A stretch of DNA of 39,267 bases from the NCBI GenBank assembly GCA_023457325.1, contig JAEWLX010000045.1:1-39267 (forward strand). Direction: 5' to 3'. Positions 32,422 to 39,267 of this stretch are shown piece after piece (the stretch's first letter is position 1; each line of letters opens with the position of its first letter). Below the pieces are notes generated by a model that searched no databases, was not told the DNA's origin, and saw nothing but the letters and a program-made list of their open reading frames with translations. This DNA is from Bacillota bacterium (GTDB lineage Bacteria; Bacillota_I; Bacilli_A; RFN20; CAG-826). The position numbers and the translations under genes were made by a program.

Positions 32422-32901
32422 CTAATCTTTTTTATCTTCTAATGAGGTATCTTTTTTCGCTTCTTCTTGATGAGCGCTTTTATTAGTGTCTAATGATTTG
32501 CGGAAAACGACATATCTTTGATAAAGGAACTCAAGAACAAAATTCATGACCATGTTCATGGCTAAAACCAGATATTCGTTCCACCCGTTCAAATCACATA
32601 AATACCATTCAAGCAAAGTGGATAAAGGGGCAAAGACGGCATAAAAGGCAAAGACAAGCAACATGGCAATTGGAACATTTGCTGCTGATTTAAAAGTGAA
32701 GCGCCGATTAAAGGTGAAGTTCCAGATTACTGACAAAATCAAAGCAATTAAGTATGAAAGCCAGTAACCAACATCTCCGCCATTTTTGAAGATTACTTCG
32801 TTCAGTAATGTAAACGAAAGAATTTGAACAATTCCAGCCGAAACAGAGAAAAGGAAAAACTTCAAAGCACGAATTAGATCTTTTTTGCGTTCTGTGGTCA
32901 T
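32422..32901 (-). CDS. GtrA family membrane protein
   Basis: A 159-residue protein with four membrane helices and the GtrA-family signature: FLFSVSAGIVQILSFTLLNE, then WNFTFNRRFTFKS and a final YQRYVVFRKS. A hydrophilic Lys/Glu/Asp-rich tail of about 25 residues follows. GtrA proteins are involved in flipping lipid-linked sugars for cell-surface glycosylation. It follows the FGGY kinase gene by 18 bases, but its function seems unrelated to it. ATG 32901 has GAGGT upstream. Confidence 0.88.
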   Translation of the reverse strand: MTTERKKDLIRALKFFLFSVSAGIVQILSFTLLNEVIFKNGGDVGYWLSYLIALILSVIWNFTFNRRFTFKSAANVPIAMLLVFAFYAVFAPLSTLLEWYLCDLNGWNEYLVLAMNMVMNFVLEFLYQRYVVFRKSLDTNKSAHQEEAKKDTSLEDKKD

Positions 32902-32919
32902 ATTTTACCTCACATTTCC

Positions 32920-34512
32920 TTAAGCATTAAGCATCTTAAATAGTTTCTTACTAGCGTAATACAATTTCTTAAAGACTATATAATTTTTATCGTAAACTAT
33001 CTTATTTTCTGAATGCGGATGATAAGTATTAATAACAGGTATGTAGTCCTTTATTTTCTTAAAATCGCTGATGATTCCCAAACCCACTCCAATGACAGCG
33101 GCCGCTCCAACCGCCCCGACATTCTGTGGGTTTGCGACGACTTCGATTGTTCGTCCGGTAATATCGGCTAGCATCTGATTCGTAACTTCCGATAAAGCTC
33201 CACCGCCGACAAAACGAATCGGATTTGAAGTCTTAATTTTCTTATCCTGACATTCAAGCATCCACCGCAAATGAAAGCAAATTCCCTCTAAAACTGCCCT
33301 AATTAGTTCTGTTTTGCCAGTTTCGAGACGAATATTGAAAAACATTCCGGCAGCATTGGGATCTTCAAATGGACAACGATTACCGTGAAGCCAAGGTGTG
33401 AAAATTACACCACCCGAACCAGGCGCGGCTTTTTGCACAGTCTTTGTTAAATAATCGTAAAGACTTGTGTAGATAGCTTCTTTATCGCAAGTTACATCTT
33501 TCTTTTCTAAGTAGATGCCAATTTCATCAAGCGCTAAATGGTCCTTGACCCATTCAAGACACTTACCGGCTGTTTCCATTTCCGCGAAGTAATTAAAGCG
33601 GTTTGCTTCAACAGCGACGACCGAGGCAATCATTGATTCGATATCAACGACTTGCTTATCAAGAATGGTTGATACCCAACCCGATGTTCCTGAATAGATA
33701 TGCGTCTCACCAACATTAACGGAGCCCGCACCAATACCAATTAGGGTCGCGTCTCCACCGCCTCCAAATACATTAATACCTGGCGTAAGTCCTAAATCAA
33801 AAGCAGCCTCTTTAGTTAAGACTCCGACTATGTCGGTGGCTTTGATAATCTCGGGGAGGTGTTTCATATTAACGCCAAATGTTTTGCATAGTGACTTACT
33901 CCATCCTTCTTTGCCAGGTCGTGTGTCGTAAAGAAAAGTTGAGTAGGCCGAATCGGGCGTCATAATAAAACGCCCTGTACAACGAGATATGAGATATTCC
34001 TTAACATCGAGCCATTTATAAACGTTTTTAAATACTTCTGGTTCGTTCTTTTCAACCCATTTGTATTTCCAAAGCGGGTCTTTGACACTCAGTGAGGCCG
34101 CTTTAGTAATCGATAGGCTTTTAAGCAATTTAAAAACATTTGCCCCGTCAATTTCAATTCCTCCGCCCATACCAGCTTTGAGTTCTTGCTTGGATCGTTG
34201 ATCCATGTAACTCATCGCTGGGCGTAAGGCCTTGCCTTTTTCATCGACAAGAACAAGCCCTTGCATCTGCGAGCAAAAAGAAAGACCAGCAATATCGCTT
34301 GGTTTAACTTCACACTTTTTAAAAAGCTCACATGTCGTGTCAGCCATGGCTTTCCACCACTCATCGACATCTTGCTCTGCGCCTCCATTGTCGAGTAAAT
34401 AGAGACCGTAGCCCTTATGGGCACTGGTGATAAGGGTAATTGTCTGGTCGATTTTGAATAGACAAGTTTTTACGCCTGTTGTCCCGATGTCATAAGCTAT
34501 GACGTGTTTCAT
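32920..34512 (-). CDS. FGGY family sugar kinase (xylulokinase-like)
   Basis: A 530-residue carbohydrate kinase. The phosphate-1 loop YDIGTTGVKTCLF (residues 5-17), the GGGGDATLIGIGAG loop with the catalytic aspartate near 253, the SGTSGWV segment near 275 and the adenosine motif FVGGGALSEVTNQMLADI near 435-452 are all present. Closest in style to xylulokinases, but the true sugar (xylulose, ribulose, erythrulose or similar) is not readable. In the operon it follows the class II aldolase and TetR genes, so it probably phosphorylates a keto- or hydroxy-compound before aldol cleavage. Confidence 0.88.
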   Translation of the reverse strand: MKHVIAYDIGTTGVKTCLFKIDQTITLITSAHKGYGLYLLDNGGAEQDVDEWWKAMADTTCELFKKCEVKPSDIAGLSFCSQMQGLVLVDEKGKALRPAMSYMDQRSKQELKAGMGGGIEIDGANVFKLLKSLSITKAASLSVKDPLWKYKWVEKNEPEVFKNVYKWLDVKEYLISRCTGRFIMTPDSAYSTFLYDTRPGKEGWSKSLCKTFGVNMKHLPEIIKATDIVGVLTKEAAFDLGLTPGINVFGGGGDATLIGIGAGSVNVGETHIYSGTSGWVSTILDKQVVDIESMIASVVAVEANRFNYFAEMETAGKCLEWVKDHLALDEIGIYLEKKDVTCDKEAIYTSLYDYLTKTVQKAAPGSGGVIFTPWLHGNRCPFEDPNAAGMFFNIRLETGKTELIRAVLEGICFHLRWMLECQDKKIKTSNPIRFVGGGALSEVTNQMLADITGRTIEVVANPQNVGAVGAAAVIGVGLGIISDFKKIKDYIPVINTYHPHSENKIVYDKNYIVFKKLYYASKKLFKMLNA

Positions 34513-34526
34513 TTTTTACCTCGCTA

Positions 34527-35180
34527 TCATGTTTTATGCTTAATTTGCGATTGTTCGAAAGTGAAGGCTGATTCTAAGAATTTTAAAAACTGCTGAACGA
34601 CACGTTCGTCATCTTCAAGAACATCGTTTCCGCAGTAGACTTTAAAACGTTCCATGTAATAGTCGCAGCTATATGAAAACTGCATCATCATTAAGAGGCT
34701 ATCGAAAAAGAACGCGAATAATTTAGTATCAATGTCAGCACGGATATCTCCATCTCTAATCGCATTGGCAATAAAGTCGGCATATACTTTAGCGGTCACG
34801 CCTTCAATTCGCTTAGCGAGTTCCGGTGCGAAGCGCTTATTGCTTCCAACTGTGATTGAGTTATACATTTTGATGTAATTAGTATGTTTGCGAGAATAAA
34901 ACTGAACAGCGCGAATAATTTTTTCAGCGCGCTTCATCAACTTGTCCTGGCCACTTAAAAAATCATTGACCACTTCTTCAAGAACGGCAAGGCTTTTGTC
35001 AAGACAAGCCAGGAAGAAAACTTCTTTGTCTTTATAATATTTATAAAGAACACCAACACTTATGCCGGCTTTCTTGGCGATTACATTAATATTCGCGCGG
35101 TCTAAACCCAAGTCGGCAAATTCGTTAATTCCTACCTCTAAAATGTCATCGATTTTTTCTTTAGTTAGTTTTTTAAGCAT
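34527..35180 (-). CDS. TetR/AcrR-type transcriptional regulator
   Basis: A 217-residue repressor. The helix-turn-helix lies at about residues 29-55 (INVIAKKAGISVGVLYKYYKDKEVFFLACLD), typical of TetR. The C-terminal ligand-binding half is helical without recognisable motif. Its ATG overlaps the end of the aldolase gene by eight bases, so it is co-transcribed with the enzymes it may control; the inverted repeat at 37853-37868 in the operon promoter is the best operator candidate. The effector is unknown. Confidence 0.9.
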   Translation of the reverse strand: MLKKLTKEKIDDILEVGINEFADLGLDRANINVIAKKAGISVGVLYKYYKDKEVFFLACLDKSLAVLEEVVNDFLSGQDKLMKRAEKIIRAVQFYSRKHTNYIKMYNSITVGSNKRFAPELAKRIEGVTAKVYADFIANAIRDGDIRADIDTKLFAFFFDSLLMMMQFSYSCDYYMERFKVYCGNDVLEDDERVVQQFLKFLESAFTFEQSQIKHKT

Positions 35181-36342
35181 TGCTACTTCCCTCTTTTTTT
35201 AATTTAGAATACTTTCGGGAATACACAAGTCTTTGTATCCAACTATCAAATTTGCCTAATGGCTTACCGCCCTTAGTCATTGCAACTAGCATTTCACTTA
35301 GGCATTCTTTTCGTAAAATCATACCGACAGCTTCAACATCATCTTCATCAAGACCGATACAAAGCGCTCCTTGCCCGTGAATCATAACCGCGTTGCGTCC
35401 CCTTATTTTTTTAACAAATCGGTGAGGCTTTGCGTTACGAATGTTAACGCCAATTATTTGGGCGACATCATCGATATAAGGATATAACGTTTTTCCGCTT
35501 CTACTTACGGCCACTACTTCGTGATCTTGATTATGAACAATGCAGTTTGCGCCATTAGATAAATACAATTGCTGGTGTATTCTGGCGGCATCGCTTAGAG
35601 TTTCGTTTTTATCAATTAAGGAATATTCTTTTTCCTCGCCACTTATAGTTAGAGTGAAGGTAGTTCCTTTTTTGATGCTTTTGCCAAGATTAAGCGTCCC
35701 GCCACCATTAGTTATAGCAAACCTTTCGGTGTACTTTTTCTCAAGTTCTTCAAGAGAAGATGTATTTGTTAAGCGAAGTATTTCTTTTTCAGCTACTTTT
35801 TCTAAGGCAAACGAACGATCAAACGCTTCTTCCATCGTTGTGCCAAGGCATATCGCACCATGGGATTTAAGTAAGAAGGCTGAACTATTAGGATTCTTTT
35901 CAATTGCTAACGCCGCGTTCTTAGCTAGTGTTTTGGTCGAGGAGATGCCATAAGCGGCGTTAGGAACGATTTTTCCAAGTAAGACGCTTAGATTATCATC
36001 GATTGCTATTTCCCTTCCTAAAACGCTTAATACGGAGGCCATTAACTGATGGGTATGAATGACAAAATTAACGTCTTTTCTTAGTTTATAAACTGCGGCA
36101 TGAATGCCTTTTTCACTTGAAGGCTTAATGTCGCCTTCATATGAACAGTCTTCAATATTTAATAAGACGATGTCTTCCGGTTTCAATGAATCATAGGCTC
36201 GCCCTTTGGGCGTAACAACAAATTGCGTATCGGAAACACGAGCCGATATATTTCCCCATGTCCGCGCGACAAGACCTGATGAAACAAGTTTTAGTCCAGC
36301 TTCAATAACTAGTTTTTTTGCTTCTTGGACTTGATAGGCCAT
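35173..36342 (-). CDS. Tandem class II aldolase/adducin-family protein
   Basis: A 389-residue protein. The N-terminal domain (about 1-195) is a complete class II aldolase: E77 is the catalytic acid in PSSEKGIHAAVY, H96 and H98 in VIHTHQLM and H161 in LKSHGAI form the zinc site. The second half (about 215-370) looks like a degenerate repeat of the same fold: VHNQDHEVVAVSR replaces the HTH motif and MIHGQGALCIGLDEDDVEA replaces the KSHG motif. Such tandem proteins are uncommon. The predicted reaction is retro-aldol cleavage of a phosphorylated sugar or acid. The frame is open nine codons earlier; ATG 36342 with GGAG upstream gives the typical start. Confidence 0.85.
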   Translation of the reverse strand: MAYQVQEAKKLVIEAGLKLVSSGLVARTWGNISARVSDTQFVVTPKGRAYDSLKPEDIVLLNIEDCSYEGDIKPSSEKGIHAAVYKLRKDVNFVIHTHQLMASVLSVLGREIAIDDNLSVLLGKIVPNAAYGISSTKTLAKNAALAIEKNPNSSAFLLKSHGAICLGTTMEEAFDRSFALEKVAEKEILRLTNTSSLEELEKKYTERFAITNGGGTLNLGKSIKKGTTFTLTISGEEKEYSLIDKNETLSDAARIHQQLYLSNGANCIVHNQDHEVVAVSRSGKTLYPYIDDVAQIIGVNIRNAKPHRFVKKIRGRNAVMIHGQGALCIGLDEDDVEAVGMILRKECLSEMLVAMTKGGKPLGKFDSWIQRLVYSRKYSKLKKEGSSNA

Positions 36343-36347
36343 CTTGA

Positions 36348-37832
36348 TTATTCTCCGAGTTTTCCGCACTTGGCGAAGACACGTTCAAAGCGCGCTAATA
36401 CATCATCGATCATCTCTTCGGTATAAGCAGCGCTCGTATATAGTCTCGTTCCTGCTAAGGTTACGATTCCTTCAGCCATGTAGGCAGCGCCCATATGTTC
36501 CATCTCTCTTTGACGAATACTAGTTTCTTTTAAAATGTGTGGTATCGTCCAAGGTTTTTTCCAATTGATAACAAAATGCATTGTTCCCGCATTATCAAGA
36601 TGTACAATTGAACCCTGATTAAAAACAACAAACGGCAAATTATATTTTTTAACTAATTCTTGTAAACCTTTAGTTAGTCGATCACCCATTCTTCCTGCCG
36701 CTTCGCAGGCATTGCGTTTTTGTATTTCACAAAGGGCATAATAGCCCGCCACACACGATATTGGTGTCGCCGCTAAAGTGCCACCACACAATGCTTTGGG
36801 AAGTTTTTTTCCAGACGAATCAAGCCCCGCGCCAAGATAGGCCATTACCTCAGCGTGACCACCAACTCCACCAGCGCCAGGATAGCCACCGGCCACAACC
36901 TTGCCAAAAATAGTTAAATCTGGGTCAACACCAAAAAAGCCTTGCGCACCGCTTTGCCCAATTCTAAATCCAGTAACGACTTCGTCGAAAATTAGTAAGG
37001 CGCCATATTTTTTCGCTAGACGCTCTGTTCCTTTGATAAATTCTTTAGATAGGGGCCGAGTTCCACTTTCTGGTCCAACTGGTTCAATAAAGATGGCGGC
37101 TGTGCCTCCTCTTAAGCGATTAAAACGTAATTTGCGTTCTAAATCCTTTAAGTCATTGGGAAAGAATTCTTGAGTGTGTTTGAAGACATAATTAGGAATT
37201 CCTTTTGACATGATGCCTTTTGTCCCAGGCACACGAAGTCCATAGGCGAGTTGATCAGACCAACCGTGATAGGCTCCACCCATCTTTAAAATATTTTTGT
37301 GTTTAGTCTTGAGCCTCGCGATGCGGACAGCGACCATACAAGCTTCGGTGCCCGAGCCAAGCATTCTAAAACGCTCTACCGAGGGAAACATCTCAGATAT
37401 TTTCTTAGCTAATTTATATTCATATTCATGAAAAAGACCAGTTGAAGGCCCACACGTATTTAAAAGCTCAATTACTTTATCTCTAACGACAGGATCATTA
37501 CTACCGATGATGGTTGGACCACCAGCTTGCAGTAAGTCGTAATACCAGTTGCCATCGATATCATATAGTTTTGTGCCTTCGGCTTTGGTAATAACAATGG
37601 GAAAAGGATAATTGAAGGCTAGGTTATGTTGAACACCCCCGGGAATAATTTCCTTGGCTTTGCCAATCATCTCTTTTGATTTTAAACACTTCTTATTAAA
37701 GTAGTTATCGACATAATCATTAAGGAAATTTTTCTTAATCGAATAGACGGGTTTTTTGATTAATTCATCTAATTGTTTGGTGACAAAAGAAGCATCTAAA
37801 TACTCATCGATGCCAAAACCGTTATAGGCCAT
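36348..37832 (-). CDS. Class III aminotransferase, GSAM-like with N-terminal extension
   Basis: A 494-residue PLP enzyme resembling glutamate-1-semialdehyde aminomutase. The internal GSAM-like start KEIIPGGVQHNLAF is at about 60-73, GSGTEACM at 159-166, AYHGW near 187-191, FDEVVTGFR with D283, and the PLP lysine K311 in TIFGKVVAGGYPG. About 55 residues precede the usual start, an extension I do not recognise. No tetrapyrrole genes are nearby; the context (aldolase, kinase, TetR) points to a catabolic aminotransferase or aminomutase. The frame is open 12 codons earlier but AAGGAG seven bases before ATG 37832 fixes the start. First gene of the operon. Confidence 0.85.
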   Translation of the reverse strand: MAYNGFGIDEYLDASFVTKQLDELIKKPVYSIKKNFLNDYVDNYFNKKCLKSKEMIGKAKEIIPGGVQHNLAFNYPFPIVITKAEGTKLYDIDGNWYYDLLQAGGPTIIGSNDPVVRDKVIELLNTCGPSTGLFHEYEYKLAKKISEMFPSVERFRMLGSGTEACMVAVRIARLKTKHKNILKMGGAYHGWSDQLAYGLRVPGTKGIMSKGIPNYVFKHTQEFFPNDLKDLERKLRFNRLRGGTAAIFIEPVGPESGTRPLSKEFIKGTERLAKKYGALLIFDEVVTGFRIGQSGAQGFFGVDPDLTIFGKVVAGGYPGAGGVGGHAEVMAYLGAGLDSSGKKLPKALCGGTLAATPISCVAGYYALCEIQKRNACEAAGRMGDRLTKGLQELVKKYNLPFVVFNQGSIVHLDNAGTMHFVINWKKPWTIPHILKETSIRQREMEHMGAAYMAEGIVTLAGTRLYTSAAYTEEMIDDVLARFERVFAKCGKLGE

Positions 37833-37852
37833 GTTTATCTCCTTGTTATCTC

Positions 37853-37868
37853 GTGAGTGGTTGCTCAC
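37853..37868. promoter_or_regulatory. Inverted repeat at the start of the aminotransferase operon
   Basis: GTGAG (37853-37857), six bases, CTCAC (37864-37868). It lies about 14 bases downstream of the -10 and would cover positions just after the transcription start, a classic repressor location. The operon-encoded TetR protein is the likely binder. Confidence 0.5.
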
Positions 37869-37881
37869 ACTTTACAATTTT

Positions 37882-37910
37882 AAATTACCACCCGACAAAA
37901 ATAGTGTCAA
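37882..37910 (-). promoter_or_regulatory. Promoter of the aminotransferase-aldolase-TetR-kinase operon
   Basis: The minus strand has a perfect TTGACA (37905-37910), a 17-base spacer and TAATTT (37882-37887) preceded by TGG, an extended -10. Transcription would start near 37875. Confidence 0.7.
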
Positions 37911-37914
37911 GAAT

Positions 37915-37946
37915 ATAAAAACAACTCGAAATCGGTCCGAGCTGTT
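37915..37946 (-). terminator. Terminator of the aconitase X-transaldolase operon
   Basis: On the minus strand AACAGCTCG (plus 37938-37946) pairs with CGAGTTGTT (37920-37928), a 9-bp stem with one G-U pair, followed by a T-rich tract. It begins 18 bases after the talC stop and separates that operon from the aminotransferase operon. Confidence 0.75.
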
Positions 37947-37963
37947 ATGTAGTGATGATAAGT

Positions 37964-38620
37964 TTACTTATTAAGTTTTGCTTTTAATTCTTCGTAAGCA
38001 GCGACAAAAGCAGCAATGCCTTTATCGGTTAATGGATGCTGAATAGCCTGCTTAAAAACAGCATAAGGAATGGTGGCAATATGAGCACCCGCTAATGCGG
38101 AATCTTGTAAATGCATCGGGTGACGAATACTTGCACTAATTATTTCCGTTTTGAAATCATAAATATCAAAGACATCGCGAATTTGTCTAATTAGTTCTAT
38201 ACCGTCTTGTCCAACATCATCAAGCCTTCCAACAAACGGGCTAACATATGTCGCTCCGGCTGTTGCAGCCATAAGAGCTTGCGATACATTAAAGATTAAT
38301 GTGACGTTTGTCTTAATCCCGAGTTTTGATAAGGATTTGACGGCTTTTAAACCTTCGGCTGTCATTGGTATTTTAACAATCATGTTGGGATGAATTTTAG
38401 CAATGGCTTTGCCTTCTTTAATCATTCCTTCGGCATCCAAAGCATTAACCTCGCCACTAATTGGGCCATCGACAATTTCTGTTATCTCTTTGATGACGTC
38501 TTCAAAACGGCGTCCTTCTTTAGCGATTAATGATGGGTTGGTGGTTACACCACTTACAATGCCCCAAGAGGCAATTTCGCGGATGTGTTCAACATTCGCG
38601 GTGTCGATGAAAAGTTTCAT
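37964..38620 (-). CDS. talC: Transaldolase, TalC/Fsa-type
   Basis: A 218-residue class I aldolase of the small transaldolase family. The Schiff-base lysine is K83 in VKIPMT, preceded by FIDTANVEHI at the start and GVTTNPSLI near 24-32. E57 in SGEVNALD is the acid typical of transaldolases, whereas fructose-6-phosphate aldolases have Gln there, so transaldolase is favoured. It transfers a dihydroxyacetone unit between sugar phosphates. It follows the aconitase X small subunit gene by 35 bases with AAGGAG before ATG 38620. Confidence 0.92.
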   Translation of the reverse strand: MKLFIDTANVEHIREIASWGIVSGVTTNPSLIAKEGRRFEDVIKEITEIVDGPISGEVNALDAEGMIKEGKAIAKIHPNMIVKIPMTAEGLKAVKSLSKLGIKTNVTLIFNVSQALMAATAGATYVSPFVGRLDDVGQDGIELIRQIRDVFDIYDFKTEIISASIRHPMHLQDSALAGAHIATIPYAVFKQAIQHPLTDKGIAAFVAAYEELKAKLNK

Positions 38621-38655
38621 GCAATTCTCCTTTTAAAGCCTTTCTTCATTATAGA

Positions 38656-39096
38656 TTAAAGAATCGTGACCGTCCCATCTTCTTTAACTTCGAGGATATC
38701 TCCGCTTTTAACAGTTTCTAAAAAATCTTTGCCAAGCATATCAATCGCGATTATTTTGCTATCTTCCCATATACGTGCAAGAACAATGCCGCTTGCCGCC
38801 AAACTATCGATGTGTTCGCTAAAAAGGAAGCATGCTGGGTTTATACCCATTGAACAAACGGTTTGTATGACTAGTCCGCCCGTCGTTGAGCCAATCGTTA
38901 TTGGTAAACACAAAGCTTTACCAGTAATATTTTTCTCATAAATATCAGGATTATTTTGATCAGAAACGAGAACTTCCTTGGCGTTTTTTAAAGCACTTTT
39001 TTGAAAAGTTGCGAGGGTATTAACACCTTGTCGAGATACGACAGCTTCGCCCTTAAAATAACCAGGAGCGATTACTCTTCCTTTAAATTCTTTCAT
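38656..39096 (-). CDS. Aconitase X small subunit (DUF126 swivelling domain)
   Basis: A 146-residue protein of the DUF126 family, the swivelling domain of aconitase X. Typical segments: KGRVIAPGYFKGEAVVS at residues 5-21, ITGKALCLPITIGSTTGG near 57-74, and a C-terminal SGDILEV. It starts two bases after the stop of the large-subunit gene. Aconitase X enzymes dehydrate hydroxy acids; known bacterial forms act on cis-3-hydroxy-L-proline, archaeal ones on mevalonate 5-phosphate. The substrate here is open. Confidence 0.85.
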   Translation of the reverse strand: MKEFKGRVIAPGYFKGEAVVSRQGVNTLATFQKSALKNAKEVLVSDQNNPDIYEKNITGKALCLPITIGSTTGGLVIQTVCSMGINPACFLFSEHIDSLAASGIVLARIWEDSKIIAIDMLGKDFLETVKSGDILEVKEDGTVTIL

Positions 39097-39098
39097 AA

Positions 39099-39267
39099 CT
39101 AGTTAACCGCCTTTCCAACTAAATAATTTAGAATCTCCAAATCTTTGTAATAACGGGCAATTGAATAGGTTCTTAGTTTATTTGAGCTTGTCATGATTCT
39201 TCTTACTTTAGTAAGAGGATTATTTGTATACATCAAAGGACAAATAGAAGACACCTTAACGCCGGTG
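39099..39267 (-). CDS. Aconitase X catalytic subunit (C-terminal 56 residues, cut by window end)
   Basis: The frame on the minus strand is open from the window edge to TAG at 39099-39101. The readable part starts TGVKVSSICPLMY and contains SNKLRTYSIARYYKD before ending LVGKAVN, a pattern matching the C-terminus of the large aconitase X (DUF521) subunit, in agreement with the DUF126 gene right after it. The Fe-S-binding and catalytic core is outside the window. Confidence 0.75.
   Translation of the reverse strand, partial: TGVKVSSICPLMYTNNPLTKVRRIMTSSNKLRTYSIARYYKDLEILNYLVGKAVN

Noticed and set aside
35540..35953. Plus-strand ORF of 137 residues
   Set aside because: It is a shadow of the class II aldolase gene; composition is Ser/Phe/Leu-rich as in antisense frames.
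36348..37832. Annotation as hemL (glutamate-1-semialdehyde aminomutase of haem synthesis)
   Set aside because: There is an N-terminal extension and no haem gene near; neighbours are catabolic.
1..39267. CRISPR array, tRNA, rRNA, IS element or prophage
   Set aside because: No regularly spaced repeats, no cloverleaf with CCA end, no transposase or integrase frame and no long terminal repeats were found.

Overview
The window is a chromosomal stretch from a low-GC anaerobic Bacillota, probably a gut organism. TGA and TAG both serve as stops, so this is not a UGA=Trp mollicute. Strong GGAGG ribosome sites, CcpA-type cre sequences, DegV, DUF975, GtrA and a TalC transaldolase fit the Bacilli/Erysipelotrichia side. 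The exact lineage cannot be fixed from sequence reading alone. Almost everything is on the minus strand and tightly packed. No gap without a gene exceeds 300 bases. I see no tRNA, rRNA, IS element, phage gene or CRISPR array.

Region 1 (1-5100) is housekeeping or membrane material. It holds the N-terminal part of a DUF4153-like membrane protein preceded by a 43-residue basic small ORF, an ABC exporter pair, a DUF975 membrane protein, a small GNAT acetyltransferase with a perfect 14-bp palindrome upstream, and an unrecognised 123-residue protein.

Region 2 (5150-23780) is the centrepiece: a 16-gene, ~17-kb minus-strand operon with overlapping or abutting genes, plus a divergent carbamate kinase. 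It encodes two complete three-subunit molybdenum hydroxylases, MocA-type cofactor cytidylyltransferase, SsnA amidohydrolase, HyuA dihydropyrimidinase/hydantoinase, a PreA-like Fe-S flavoprotein, YgeY and YgeW. This is the gene set associated with anaerobic purine/urate breakdown in gut bacteria. The expected logic is hydroxylation of purines by the Mo enzymes, ring opening by the amidohydrolases, carbamoyl transfer by YgeW, and ATP from carbamoyl phosphate by carbamate kinase. The version here is unusual. YgeX (diaminopropionate ammonia-lyase) and YgfK are not seen. Their place is taken by two other fold-type II PLP enzymes and the PreA-like protein, and a 7-TM membrane protein plus a THEP1-like NTPase sit mid-operon. 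The operon has a recognisable promoter with a cre-like site exactly filling the -35/-10 spacer and a long imperfect palindrome downstream. It ends in a strong terminator.

Region 3 (23780-28780) is a gdhA-DUF1015-serC-serA operon for glutamate and serine synthesis, with a perfect cre consensus match next to its -10.

Region 4 (28780-32910) holds a DegV protein, an FMN reductase, a CASTOR/POLLUX-type ion channel (plus strand) and a GtrA protein.

Region 5 (32920-39267) looks like an uncharacterised carbon-acid or sugar catabolic locus. It has an FGGY kinase, a TetR regulator, a tandem class II aldolase and a GSAM-like class III aminotransferase under one strong promoter with an inverted repeat. 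Upstream of these is a second operon of aconitase X (large subunit cut by the window end, plus DUF126 small subunit) and TalC transaldolase.
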